This document shows positions 7,248 through 15,653 of a stretch of DNA of 59,672 bases, piece by piece; the stretch's first letter is position 1, and each line of letters starts with the position of its first letter. A program made the translations under genes and the position numbers. The notes below the pieces were generated by a model, which saw only the letters and a list, made by a program, of their open reading frames with translations, did no database searches and was not told the origin of the DNA. Source of the DNA: Archangium sp. (GTDB taxonomy: Bacteria; Myxococcota; Myxococcia; Myxococcales; Myxococcaceae); NCBI GenBank assembly GCA_030695565.1, contig JAUYRZ010000071.1:1-59672 (forward strand), given 5' to 3'.

Positions 7248-8391
7248 TCAGCGCGAGCACGGCGAACGCGAGCAGGCCCCAGCTGTCCGCCACGCCGCAG
7301 CTGCAGCCGACGGGCGGCGCGACGATCGGATCCCCCGGCGTTCCGGCGTCCGTCATCACTGCGCCCGCATCCTGTTCGGTGCCCGCGTCAGCATCAACGA
7401 CGGTGCCCGCATCGATCTCGCCTGCGTCGGCGATGCCCGCGTCAGGGGTTCCTGCATCGTTTGGCCCCGCGTCGACAGTCCCCGCGTCGACTGCGCCCGC
7501 ATCGACAGCACCCGCATCGGGAACACCGGCGTCCACCATCGGCTGACCCGCATCGACGCCGCAGCCGCCGAGCCGAAAGTCGACCATGGTGACCGTGCCG
7601 GCCGTCGCGTCGTTCTGCGCGGTCGCCTCGAGGCACGGCATGGTCTGGCCGAGCAGGTAGCGCTTGAAGAAGTCGACCGCGTACCGCTTGAAGATCGCCG
7701 AGCGCACGGTGCTGGTGGCTGCAGCGCCTCCGCAGCCGAACGAGCAGATGCCGCTGATCGGCTCCTGCGGATCGCAGTGGTTCGCGTTGACGACCTTGAG
7801 GCGCGCCTTCGGGCCCGTCACCGTGGTGAACCAGCCCGTCGCGTTCGCCTGCGAGTTGCACGTCGACGGCTCAGCGAAGAGAAAGATCGTCGGAGCGTTC
7901 ACCATCGACGCCACCGCCGTACCCAGGTTGGTGTTCTCGACGGGATCGAACAGCATCACCGCGGCGACCGGGCGCTGCGCCGCGGCCAGAAACGCGGAGA
8001 GCCCACCGGCGCTGTGGCCTGCGAAACCGAGCTTCGTCGAATCGATGCCGCCCGCGGTCACCTGCTGATCCATCGCGGCGATCAACACCCGGGCATTTCG
8101 CGCGTGATCCGAACCACACGCCGAGAGGAAGCCGGGAAACTGCGGCACCACCGTCACGATGCCCAGCGCGCCCAGGGCCTGAGCGAGCCCCGCCGCGTTG
8201 TCTTTGTTGTTCTGAAACCCGTGCCCGAAGGCGACCAGCGGAAAGGGACCGGAGCCGGAGGGGCGGTAGACGTCGACTTCAGACGTCGCCGAAGCCGCTC
8301 CACAGTTCGGCACCGTCACCATCGCCGTCGTCTTGGTGACCTGCGCAAACGCCGGGCTCGCCACGATCAACACCCACACCAGGATTCGCAT
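7210..8391 (-). CDS. Secreted alpha/beta hydrolase with DAG-repeat linker and C-terminal anchor
   Basis: A 393-residue exported protein. A signal peptide ends at A-F-A-Q near residue 17. The hydrolase domain (about 20-265) has G-H-G-F (oxyanion region), the nucleophile elbow G-H-S-A-G-G near 125, an Asp candidate in F-D-P-V-E and a His candidate in N-A-N-H-C, resembling chlorophyllase or polyester-hydrolase-like enzymes. From about 280 to 355 comes a low-complexity linker of D-A-G units. The end has Cys residues (G-C-S-C-G), a hydrophobic helix and an Arg-rich tail, resembling the MYXO-CTERM type of sorting signal. Several Cys residues suggest disulfides. The substrate is unknown. Confidence 0.85.
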   Translation of the reverse strand: MRILVWVLIVASPAFAQVTKTTAMVTVPNCGAASATSEVDVYRPSGSGPFPLVAFGHGFQNNKDNAAGLAQALGALGIVTVVPQFPGFLSACGSDHARNARVLIAAMDQQVTAGGIDSTKLGFAGHSAGGLSAFLAAAQRPVAAVMLFDPVENTNLGTAVASMVNAPTIFLFAEPSTCNSQANATGWFTTVTGPKARLKVVNANHCDPQEPISGICSFGCGGAAATSTVRSAIFKRYAVDFFKRYLLGQTMPCLEATAQNDATAGTVTMVDFRLGGCGVDAGQPMVDAGVPDAGAVDAGAVDAGTVDAGPNDAGTPDAGIADAGEIDAGTVVDADAGTEQDAGAVMTDAGTPGDPIVAPPVGCSCGVADSWGLLAFAVLALIRSLRSTRSAGW

Positions 8392-8481
8392 GCGGCGCTG
8401 TCTAGCGACTGCCTGCCGTCATTTCCAGTCGGCCCGAAATGTTCACCAAACGGTCGCGATGGCACCGCGCGCCTGATCACG

Positions 8482-8520
8482 TTGACAAAATGTCAGTCTG
8501 GCAGCCTCGGAATGCTGACA
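8482..8520. promoter_or_regulatory. Inverted repeats upstream of gspC
   Basis: TGACA-AAA-TGTCA (8483-8495) is a perfect dyad, and a further CTGACA at 8515-8520 pairs with TGTCAG at 8491-8496. The sites lie 27-80 bases upstream of the -24/-12 motif, a plausible position for a regulator-binding site. TTGACA at 8482 alone resembles a -35 box, but no good -10 follows at 17 bases. Confidence 0.4.
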
Positions 8521-8545
8521 ACCAACTGAGATTACTCAGGAATAC

Positions 8546-9496
8546 ATGGCACCTGGCTTGCTGTTCGGCGTGCCTGTGGAAGTCCTCTTCAAACGTCATT
8601 TCTGGCTGGTCCACCTGCTCTTCATCTTCGCGGTGGCCTGGCTCGTCATGCGCACGGCAAACGCCTTCATCGAGGCGGCCCTTCTCCCTCTCCCGACTGG
8701 AAGGTCGGGGCCGGTGAAGGCGCAGCGGCTGTTGCCCATGGCCGCGCTCAATCTCGATCGGGTGGCCAAGGCCCTCGGCCTGCCGGTGCCCAAGCCTGAA
8801 CCGTTGGTGCAAGAGCCGACCACCCCGGTGGTCGATCAGAACGCCGCGCCGGTGCACACCACCCTGCGGGTCAAGCTGCTCGGCACGCTGGTGAGCGAGA
8901 ACATGCCGGAGTGGTCGGTGGCCAGCATTCAAGACGTGGTCACCCTCAAGACCAACACGTACATGATCGGCGATCGCGTGCAGGGCGCCGAGGTGATGGA
9001 GATCGAGCGCCTGCGGGTGATCGTGATCAACAACAACCGCCGCGAGTTCATCGACGCCACGCCCGGCGACATGAGCGGTGCACCGCCCCCGCCCGCGCCC
9101 GTGATCTCGGCCAGGGCCGTCGACAGTGGCCCGCCGCCCTCCGTCGCGCTGGGCGCGAGCGTGAAGCAGATTTCAGACAACGACTACGAGATCCCCCGCG
9201 CTGAGATCGACAAGACGCTGGCGAACTTGAACGACGTGGCCATGCAGGCGCGCATCGTGCCGGCCTTCAAAGACGGCGTGGCGCAGGGGTTCAAGCTCTT
9301 CTCCATCCGCCCGGATTCCATCTATTCGAAGATCGGCATCCAGAACGGTGACGTCATCAAGCGCATCAACGGGTTCGACCTGAACAGCCCGGAGAAGGCG
9401 CTTGAGATCTACTCCAAGCTCAAAGAGTCCTCGCGCATCGACATCGAAGTCGAGCGCAACGGGGCCGCTGTCCGCAAGACCTACAACGTCAAGTGA
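8546..9496 (+). CDS. gspC: Type II secretion inner-membrane protein GspC
   Basis: 316 residues from ATG 8546 (AGGA five bases upstream) or 306 from GTG 8576. It links the inner-membrane platform to the secretin. One transmembrane helix (W-L-V-H-L-L-F-I-F-A-V-A-W-L-V, about 21-35) is followed by a Pro-rich linker, the homology-region domain that contacts GspD (about 105-160) and a C-terminal PDZ domain with I-Q-N-G-D-V-I-K-R-I-N-G near 270. It is the first gene of the gsp operon and overlaps gspD by four bases. GTG 8576 gives M-E-V-L-F-K-R and would be required if the overlapping sigma54-like site is real. Confidence 0.93.
   Translation: MAPGLLFGVPVEVLFKRHFWLVHLLFIFAVAWLVMRTANAFIEAALLPLPTGRSGPVKAQRLLPMAALNLDRVAKALGLPVPKPEPLVQEPTTPVVDQNAAPVHTTLRVKLLGTLVSENMPEWSVASIQDVVTLKTNTYMIGDRVQGAEVMEIERLRVIVINNNRREFIDATPGDMSGAPPPPAPVISARAVDSGPPPSVALGASVKQISDNDYEIPRAEIDKTLANLNDVAMQARIVPAFKDGVAQGFKLFSIRPDSIYSKIGIQNGDVIKRINGFDLNSPEKALEIYSKLKESSRIDIEVERNGAAVRKTYNVK
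8547..8562 (+). promoter_or_regulatory. Candidate sigma54 -24/-12 promoter for the gsp operon
   Basis: TGGCACCTGGCTTGCT matches the sigma54 consensus TGGCACG-N4-TTGCW at every fixed position except the seventh, with the exact 16-base layout. It overlaps the first possible gspC start (ATG 8546). If active, transcription would begin near 8573, and translation would have to start downstream, for example at GTG 8576. The match could be coincidental because ATG 8546 has its own AGGA ribosome-binding site. Confidence 0.45.
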
Positions 9497-11919
9497 AGCA
9501 CCTGAAAATGAACCGAACGATCTTCGCTCTGCTCACGACCGCCTCGCTCATCGCCGTAGCCCAGGCGCCTGCCCCGAATCCCCCGGGGGAGAAGCCCATC
9601 ACGCCCAACAAGCGCGCGAGCTGTGAGGAGCAGCGCCGCAAGGGCCGCTACAACATCTACTTCGACAAGGTCGAGATCGAGAAGCTGGTGCAGACGGTGG
9701 CTGACGTCACCTGCCGCACCTTCATCCTCCCTGAGAACATCCGCGGGAAGATCTCCATCATCGGGCCTGAGAACGGCAAGGTCGAGGTCACCTCCGATCA
9801 GTTCTACGCGGCGTTCCTGGCGGCGCTCGATTCGAACAGCCTCGCCGTCTACGAGCACGGCAAGTTCCTGAAGATCGTCGACAAGCAGCGCGCCAAGCAG
9901 TTCCCCATTCCCACCATCGTCGACCCGAACGAGAGCTACACGCTCAACGAGCAGATGGTGACGCGCGTCTTCAAGGTGAAGAACGTGGAGATCGAGCAGC
10001 TGCGCGGCGTGTTGCAGCAGCTGGTCACGCCGTCGGGCGACACCATTCCGTTCCAGCCCGACACCATCATCATCAACGACCTCGGCTCGAACATGCACCG
10101 CCTCGAGAAGGTGGTGAACCAGCTCGACTCGCGCGCCGCGGCCGACGAGATCCGCATCATCCAGGTGCAGTACGCCACCGCGCAGGAGATCGCCGACAAG
10201 GTGCAGAAGCTCTTCGAGTCGAAGGGCAACAAGCCCGGTCAGCGCCCCGGCATCATCGCAGCCCCACCGCCCCCGCCGGGAACCGGTGCGGTTCAACCAG
10301 CCCCCGGGGCCCCGGGCGCGACTGAGGGCGGCGGTACGGCCACCCTCTCGCAGATCATTCCCGACGAGCGCACCAACAAGCTCATCGTGATCGCCAGCCC
10401 CGCGGGCTTCGAGCGCATCATGGCGCTGGTGCGCGAGATCGACATTCCGATCTCGGGTGAAGGCCGCATCAACGTCTACCCCCTGGAGAACGCGAGCGCC
10501 GAAGACGTCGCCTCCACGCTGCAGACACTGGCGCAGGGCACCGCCAATCGCCCCAAGGCGGGCCCGCCCCCCCCGCCGGGTGCCGGCGCCAGGGCCGGAG
10601 GTGCAGCCGCTGAGCTGTTCGCCGGCGAGGTGAAGATCAGCGCCGACAAGGCCACCAACTCGTTGGTGATCATCGCCAGCCAGAACGACTTCCGCAGCCT
10701 GGTGCGCGTGGTGGAGAAGCTCGACATTCGCCGCCGCCAGGTCTTCGTGGAAGCGGTGATCATGGAGGTCAACCTCGATCGCAACTCGGATCTCGGCATC
10801 AACCTGCACGCCGGCCTGCCGCTGCCCGACGGCCAGGGTGGCACCATGCCCGTGTTGTTCGGCACCAAGTACAGCGGCTCGGTGCCGCCTTCGCTCAACC
10901 TCACCAGCCTGCTGGGCATGAGCGGCTTCCTCGCGGGGTTGCAGGGCCCGACGATCCCCAACCTCAACATCGGCGGCACCCCGATCCCCGCGTTCGGGCT
11001 CGTGATCAACGCGCTGCAGAAGTCGAGCGACGTGAACGTGCTCTCCACGCCGCACATCCTCACGACGGACAACGAAGAAGCAGAGATCACGGTGGGCCAG
11101 AACGTGCCCTTCCAGTCGGGCTTCTCGGCCGGTGGCCTCGGAGGGCTGGGTGGTCTGGCCGGGCTCGCAGGTCAGTCAGGGTTGGGCGGCGCCCTGGGCG
11201 GCCTCGGTGGCCTGGGTGGTTTGGGGGGAGGCCTGGGCGGCGGGCCGATCGGCGCCATCCAGCGGCAGAACGTCGATCTGAAGCTGACCATCAAGCCGCA
11301 GATCAACGACAGCGACTACGTGCGCCTGGTCATCAACGAGCAGATTGAAGAGATCGCCTCGTCAGACCCGGTGCTCGGCCCCACCACCTCGAAGCGCAGC
11401 GCCAAGACCACGGTGATCGCGAAGGATCAGGAGACCGTGGTCATCGGCGGCATCATGCAAGACCGCATCGTGGAGTCGGTCTCGAAGACCCCGATCCTCG
11501 GCGACATCCCGCTGATCGGGAACCTCTTCCGGCAGCAGACGAAGAAGAAGGTGAAGACCAACCTGCTGCTCTTTCTCACGCCGTACATCATTCGCGAGTC
11601 GAGCGACTTCCGCCGCATCTTCGAACGGAAGATGAAGGAGCGTCAGGAGTTCGTAGAGCAGTTCTACGGTGCGTCGACGACCTACGACGTGGCGATCGAC
11701 TTCCAGCGCAAGTCGGGCCCGATGGCGCGCATGGGCCAGATCATCAACAGGGAGATGAATCGCCTGGAGAACGGCGGCCCCGGGACGGGCACCGAGAAGT
11801 TGATTCAGCCGGTCACCCCCGCGAACCCGGTGATGCCGCCTGAAGACGGCACTGCGCCGGTGCCGGTGCCAGAGCCGAACCCTGAAACGCTGAAAGTGCA
11901 GCCGCCGGAGATCAACTGA
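9493..11919 (+). CDS. gspD: Type II secretion secretin GspD
   Basis: An 808-residue outer-membrane channel subunit. The GTG at 9493 overlaps the gspC stop (GTGA); ATG 9508 is an alternative. A signal peptide ends around A-V-A-Q-A. Periplasmic N0-N3 repeats (about 50-430) include Y-N-I-Y-F-D-K-V-E-I and R-V-F-K-V-K-N-V-E. The secretin domain follows, with V-F-V-E-A-V-I-M-E-V and the late V-P-F-Q-S-G and L-L-L-F-L-T-P-Y-I-I motifs. Pro-rich insertions separate N-domains, and a Gly-Leu-rich insert occupies about residues 547-590, inside the secretin domain. The C-terminal tail is Pro-rich, perhaps for pilotin binding. It ends at the A of gspE's ATG. Confidence 0.96.
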   Translation: MKHLKMNRTIFALLTTASLIAVAQAPAPNPPGEKPITPNKRASCEEQRRKGRYNIYFDKVEIEKLVQTVADVTCRTFILPENIRGKISIIGPENGKVEVTSDQFYAAFLAALDSNSLAVYEHGKFLKIVDKQRAKQFPIPTIVDPNESYTLNEQMVTRVFKVKNVEIEQLRGVLQQLVTPSGDTIPFQPDTIIINDLGSNMHRLEKVVNQLDSRAAADEIRIIQVQYATAQEIADKVQKLFESKGNKPGQRPGIIAAPPPPPGTGAVQPAPGAPGATEGGGTATLSQIIPDERTNKLIVIASPAGFERIMALVREIDIPISGEGRINVYPLENASAEDVASTLQTLAQGTANRPKAGPPPPPGAGARAGGAAAELFAGEVKISADKATNSLVIIASQNDFRSLVRVVEKLDIRRRQVFVEAVIMEVNLDRNSDLGINLHAGLPLPDGQGGTMPVLFGTKYSGSVPPSLNLTSLLGMSGFLAGLQGPTIPNLNIGGTPIPAFGLVINALQKSSDVNVLSTPHILTTDNEEAEITVGQNVPFQSGFSAGGLGGLGGLAGLAGQSGLGGALGGLGGLGGLGGGLGGGPIGAIQRQNVDLKLTIKPQINDSDYVRLVINEQIEEIASSDPVLGPTTSKRSAKTTVIAKDQETVVIGGIMQDRIVESVSKTPILGDIPLIGNLFRQQTKKKVKTNLLLFLTPYIIRESSDFRRIFERKMKERQEFVEQFYGASTTYDVAIDFQRKSGPMARMGQIINREMNRLENGGPGTGTEKLIQPVTPANPVMPPEDGTAPVPVPEPNPETLKVQPPEIN

Positions 11920-13709
11920 TGAGCGTCGTGGGCGATATTCTGGAGAGCACGCTGACCGAGCGCACGCATGTCGTGACGCACGGGCCGGCGTATCTCTTCG
12001 GCCGCCCGCTGGGCGAGATCCTGGTGGCCAACTTCGGCCTTCCCCGGGAGAAGCTCGACGAGGCGCTCGCCGCGCAGTTGGAAAAGGGCGGCCGCCTCGG
12101 TGAGGTGCTGATCGGCCTCAAGTCGGTGACCGACGAGCAGGTGACGCGCGCGCTCGCCGCACAGTTGGACCTCGAGTTCGTCGACGTGATCGGCTTCGAC
12201 GACGTCGACCCTGAGCTCGTGAAGAAGGTGCCGATCAACTTCGCGAAGCAGGCGAAGTTCATTCCGCTCAAGCGCGAGGGTGAGTTCATCGCCATCGCGG
12301 TGGCAGACCCGCTCGATACCGCGGTGGTCGATCACGCACGCACCATGCTGGATGGCGAGGTGCTCGCGAAGGTCGCGCGTGGCACCACCATCATCGACGC
12401 CATCAACTCGGTCTACGACCGCTCGCTCAACGAGGCCGAGCAGGTCGTCGGCGAGATGGAGGCGCAGGATCTCGACGCCGCCGAGCAGGTGCTCGAGTCG
12501 GAGCAGGACCTCCTCGACACCGGTGACGAAGCCCCGATCATCCGCCTGGTGAACTCGCTGCTGTTCCGCGCGGCGAAGGAGCGGGCGTCTGACATTCACA
12601 TCGAGCCGATGGAGCGCGAGCTGGCCGTGCGCTTCCGCATCGACGGCGTGCTGCAGAACGTCATCAAGCCGCCCAAGCGCTACCAGAACTCGATCTTGAG
12701 CCGCGTGAAGATCATGGCGCAGCTCAACATCGCCGAGAAGCGCCTGCCGCAAGACGGCCGCATCAAGATCAAGCTGGCCGGCCGCGACATCGACATTCGT
12801 GTCTCCACGATCCCCACGGTGCACGGCGAGAGCATCGTGATGCGTCTGCTCGACAAGAGCGCGACCCTGCTCGACCTCGCAGAGATCGGGATGAACTCGA
12901 CGATCCTCGCGCAGCTCGACGAGTTGATCCGGCGCTCCCACGGCATCGTCCTGGTCACCGGCCCCACGGGCTCGGGCAAGACCACCACGCTCTACGGCGC
13001 GCTCACCCGCATCAACACGCCTGAGGTGAAGATCCTCACAGTCGAAGATCCGGTCGAATATCAACTGAAGGGCATCAACCAGATGCCCCTCAACCCGAAG
13101 ATTGGGCTGACCTTCGCGAGCGGCCTGCGCGCCTTCCTCCGGCAAGACCCCGACATCATCATGGTCGGCGAAATCCGCGACAAGGAGACGGCGCAGATCG
13201 CCATCGAAGCCTCGCTCACGGGTCACCTCGTGTTCTCCACGGTGCACACCAACGACTCTGCAGGCGCTGTCACGCGTCTGGTCGAGATGGGCGTCGAGCC
13301 CTTCCTCGTCTCGAGCTCGTTGATGGCCGTGATGGCCCAGCGCCTGGTGCGCCGGGTCTGCAAGGAGTGCCGCGAGGAGTACCTGCCCAGCGACGAAGAG
13401 GTCGCCAAGCTGGGCATGAGCATGGATCGGTTCCGCGCGTTCGGCGGAGGCAAGGTGTACCGGGCCAGCGCGCGAGGCTGCACCGCGTGTAGCCGGGTGG
13501 GTTACCGCGGCCGCACCGGCATCTACGAGCTGCTCGTGCTCGACGACGACATCCGCCAGCTGGTCTTGAAGAACGTCGACTCCGGAACGGTGAAGAAGAA
13601 GGCGATGGAGAAGGGCATGCTCGCCCTGCTCGACGACGGCGCGCTCAAGGTCGCGCGCGGAGAGACCACCATCGCGGAGATTCTCTCGGTCACCCAGGAG
13701 GACCTCTAA
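11919..13709 (+). CDS. gspE: Type II secretion ATPase GspE
   Basis: A 596-residue cytoplasmic hexameric ATPase that powers pseudopilus assembly. The N-terminal GspE/MshE domain (about 20-160) precedes the ATPase core. Walker A is G-P-T-G-S-G-K-T-T near 347, the Asp box V-E-D-P-V-E-Y near 378, Walker B D-I-I-M-V-G-E-I-R-D near 411, and the His box T-V-H-T-N-D near 443. A four-Cys zinc motif typical of GspE is present (C-K-E-C near 482; C-T-A-C near 521). The ATG overlaps the gspD stop by one base (TGATG). gspF starts six bases after its stop. Confidence 0.97.
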   Translation: MSVVGDILESTLTERTHVVTHGPAYLFGRPLGEILVANFGLPREKLDEALAAQLEKGGRLGEVLIGLKSVTDEQVTRALAAQLDLEFVDVIGFDDVDPELVKKVPINFAKQAKFIPLKREGEFIAIAVADPLDTAVVDHARTMLDGEVLAKVARGTTIIDAINSVYDRSLNEAEQVVGEMEAQDLDAAEQVLESEQDLLDTGDEAPIIRLVNSLLFRAAKERASDIHIEPMERELAVRFRIDGVLQNVIKPPKRYQNSILSRVKIMAQLNIAEKRLPQDGRIKIKLAGRDIDIRVSTIPTVHGESIVMRLLDKSATLLDLAEIGMNSTILAQLDELIRRSHGIVLVTGPTGSGKTTTLYGALTRINTPEVKILTVEDPVEYQLKGINQMPLNPKIGLTFASGLRAFLRQDPDIIMVGEIRDKETAQIAIEASLTGHLVFSTVHTNDSAGAVTRLVEMGVEPFLVSSSLMAVMAQRLVRRVCKECREEYLPSDEEVAKLGMSMDRFRAFGGGKVYRASARGCTACSRVGYRGRTGIYELLVLDDDIRQLVLKNVDSGTVKKKAMEKGMLALLDDGALKVARGETTIAEILSVTQEDL

Positions 13710-13715
13710 GCCGCC

Positions 13716-14969
13716 ATGCCCGTCTTCGAATACAGAGGCCTGAGCGCCGCAGGAAAGAACGTGGAGGGCCTCAAGGAAGCCGAGAGCCCCAAGACGTTGC
13801 GGTCGGTGTTGCGCAAAGACGGCATCTTCCTCACCGACGTGGTGGGGCAGGCCGAAGGCGCGATCAAGCCGGGCGGCAAGGCGAAGGCGACCTCGCTGGG
13901 CAGCACCGAGGTCAACTTCAAGCTGAGCGGCGGCAGCGTCAGCACCGACGACATCGCCGTGATGACCCGCCAGCTGGCTACCCTGCTCAAGGCCGGCGTC
14001 TCGCTCGTCGAAGCGCTGGCCGCGATGGTCGATCAGGTCGAGAAGGAGAAGTTGAAGCGCATCCTCTCCGACGTGAAGCAGCGGGTGAACGAAGGCAGCT
14101 CGTTGGGTGACGCGCTCAACACGCACGTGAAGGTGTTCGGCCCGCTGTTCGTGAACATGATTCGCGCGGGTGAGAGCTCGGGCGCGCTCGACTCGGTGCT
14201 GCTCCGTCTGGCCGAGTTCACCGAAGGCCAGGCCCGCCTCAAGCAGAAGATCGTCGGCACGATGATCTACCCGGCCATCATGTTGGTCATCGGCGGCGGC
14301 GTGCTCATCATGCTGATGACCGTGGTGGTGCCGAAGGTGACGAAGATCTTCGACGACATGAAGGTCAACCTGCCGTGGACCACCAAGCTGTTGATCTGGA
14401 GCTCGAACTTCCTCCAGGACTACTGGTTCGTGGTGGTGCCGGCGCTCATCGCCAGCGCGATCGGGCTCTACAAGTGGGCGGGCTCGGAGAAGGGCAAGCC
14501 GGTGTGGGATCGCGTGGTCTTGAAGATCCCCGTGTTCGGCCCGCTGGTGCGGCACCTCTCGGTGGCCCGCTTCACCCGCACGCTCGCCACGTTGCTCAAG
14601 TCAGGCGTGCCGCTGCTCACTGCGCTCGACATCGTGAAGAACGTCATCACCAACAGCACGATGTCGGCGGTGGTCGACACGGCCCGTGACGCGATTCGTG
14701 AAGGTGAGAGCATCGCGGCGCCGCTGAAGAAATCGGGCGAATTTCCGCCGCTCGTCTACCACATGGTCGGCATCGGCGAGCGCTCGGGCCAGCTGGAAGA
14801 CATGCTGCTCAACGTGGCGGAGAGCTACGAGTCGAGCGTCAACGTGCGCATCGGCGCGCTCACGGCGCTGCTCGAGCCGATGATGATCGTGATGATGGGT
14901 GCGGTGATCGCGTTCGTCGCCTTCTCCATCTTGATGCCCATTCTGCAGATGAACTCGATGGTGCGGTGA
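13716..14969 (+). CDS. gspF: Type II secretion platform protein GspF
   Basis: A 417-residue polytopic inner-membrane protein with the two GspF cytoplasmic domains. The N-terminus P-V-F-E-Y-R-G-L-S-A-A-G-K is typical. Domain 1 has T-R-Q-L-A-T-L-L-K-A-G-V near 90 and domain 2 the equivalent F-T-R-T-L-A-T-L-L-K-S-G-V near 290. Hydrophobic helices lie near 185-210, 230-250 and 385-410. It contacts GspE and GspL and anchors assembly of the pseudopilus. A 37-codon membrane-peptide gene begins nine bases after its stop. Confidence 0.96.
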   Translation: MPVFEYRGLSAAGKNVEGLKEAESPKTLRSVLRKDGIFLTDVVGQAEGAIKPGGKAKATSLGSTEVNFKLSGGSVSTDDIAVMTRQLATLLKAGVSLVEALAAMVDQVEKEKLKRILSDVKQRVNEGSSLGDALNTHVKVFGPLFVNMIRAGESSGALDSVLLRLAEFTEGQARLKQKIVGTMIYPAIMLVIGGGVLIMLMTVVVPKVTKIFDDMKVNLPWTTKLLIWSSNFLQDYWFVVVPALIASAIGLYKWAGSEKGKPVWDRVVLKIPVFGPLVRHLSVARFTRTLATLLKSGVPLLTALDIVKNVITNSTMSAVVDTARDAIREGESIAAPLKKSGEFPPLVYHMVGIGERSGQLEDMLLNVAESYESSVNVRIGALTALLEPMMIVMMGAVIAFVAFSILMPILQMNSMVR

Positions 14970-14977
14970 GGACTCCC

Positions 14978-15091
14978 ATGCACGCTCCGGTTGTTCAAAA
15001 GCACGACCTGTTGATTCAGCGAGGCGTCACGCTCGCGCTGCTCACCCTCGCCGCGACGCTCGTCTGCGCGGCGCTCGTTTTGTACGTCTGA
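14978..15091 (+). CDS. 37-residue single-helix membrane peptide in gsp operon
   Basis: A short ORF between gspF and gspG, starting at ATG 14978 and ending TGA 15089-15091. The product has a polar N-terminus (M-H-A-P-V-V-Q-K-H-D), a basic residue, and one long hydrophobic helix (G-V-T-L-A-L-L-T-L-A-A-T-L-V-C-A-A-L-V-L, about 16-35). It fills almost the whole gspF-gspG gap. I do not know a named family for it. It could be a small platform subunit, a pseudopilin chaperone, or simply a spacer. Upstream GAGGAC gives a weak ribosome-binding site. Confidence 0.6.
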   Translation: MHAPVVQKHDLLIQRGVTLALLTLAATLVCAALVLYV

Positions 15092-15104
15092 AAGGAAGAA
15101 GCAC

Positions 15105-15527
15105 ATGAAACCCGCATTGGCTCGTCACCTGGCCCGTCGTCGTCGCTCTGCACGGGGCATGACGCTCATCGAGATCATCGTCGTCATCACCATCCTGTCG
15201 CTGCTGATGGCCGCGGTCGGTATCGCCGTCATTCCCCAGCTCGATCAGGCGAAGGTCGATCGCGCGTACCTCGACATCGCGAACATCAGCAACGCGCTGA
15301 AGACCTACTACGCCAAGAAGGGCAACTACCCGGACACCGGCGGCGGGCTCAAGGCCGTGGTCGACGCGCAGATCCTCGAGAAGATGCCGGTCGACCCGTG
15401 GGACCACGAGTACGTGTACCTGAACGAGGGCGGCAAGCCGGTCGTGATGTCGTACGGCAAGGACGGCGCTCCTGGTGGCACCGAGAGCGACGCCGACATC
15501 TCCTCGAAAGACAGCAGGAAGAAGTAG
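15105..15527 (+). CDS. gspG: Major pseudopilin GspG
   Basis: A 140-residue major pseudopilin that forms the periplasmic piston. A basic leader (residues 1-18) ends in R-G, and prepilin peptidase would cleave before M-T-L-I-E, leaving Glu at mature position 5. The helix I-I-V-V-I-T-I-L-S-L-L-M follows. The globular part has the GspG motifs Y-Y-A-K-K-G-N-Y-P and P-V-D-P-W-D-H-E-Y, and an acidic C-terminus (E-S-D-A-D-I) suited to the calcium site. GGAAGAAG just upstream is a good ribosome-binding site. No prepilin peptidase gene is in this window. Confidence 0.97.
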   Translation: MKPALARHLARRRRSARGMTLIEIIVVITILSLLMAAVGIAVIPQLDQAKVDRAYLDIANISNALKTYYAKKGNYPDTGGGLKAVVDAQILEKMPVDPWDHEYVYLNEGGKPVVMSYGKDGAPGGTESDADISSKDSRKK

Positions 15528-15536
15528 CCCGAGGCC

Positions 15537-15653
15537 ATGAAGAAACCGGACGATGACAAGCAGAACGGGCTTTCGCCCCTGACGATCGCGGTGGCGCTGG
15601 GCGCCAGTGCGGGCGTCTGGCTCGTCATCGACGTGCTCCGGAGGATCTTCTGA
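15537..15653 (+). CDS. 38-residue single-helix membrane peptide in gsp operon
   Basis: A short ORF between gspG and gspH: ATG 15537, TGA 15651-15653, the last base shared with the gspH start (TGATG). The peptide has a highly charged N-terminus (M-K-K-P-D-D-D-K-Q), one helix (L-T-I-A-V-A-L-G-A-S-A-G-V-W-L-V-I, about 15-31) and a basic end (L-R-R-I-F). The coupling to gspH and the complete use of the gap argue for a real gene. Topology resembles other tiny inner-membrane subunits; function unknown. Confidence 0.65.
   Translation: MKKPDDDKQNGLSPLTIAVALGASAGVWLVIDVLRRIF

Noticed and set aside
9481-11055. A 524-codon open frame on the minus strand
   Set aside because: It is antisense to gspD, which has clear secretin motifs; composition is that of a shadow frame.
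11805-14555. A 916-codon open frame on the minus strand
   Set aside because: It is fully antisense to gspE and gspF, lacks motifs and is rich in His/Arg/Glu/Leu as expected from the complementary frame of high-GC genes.
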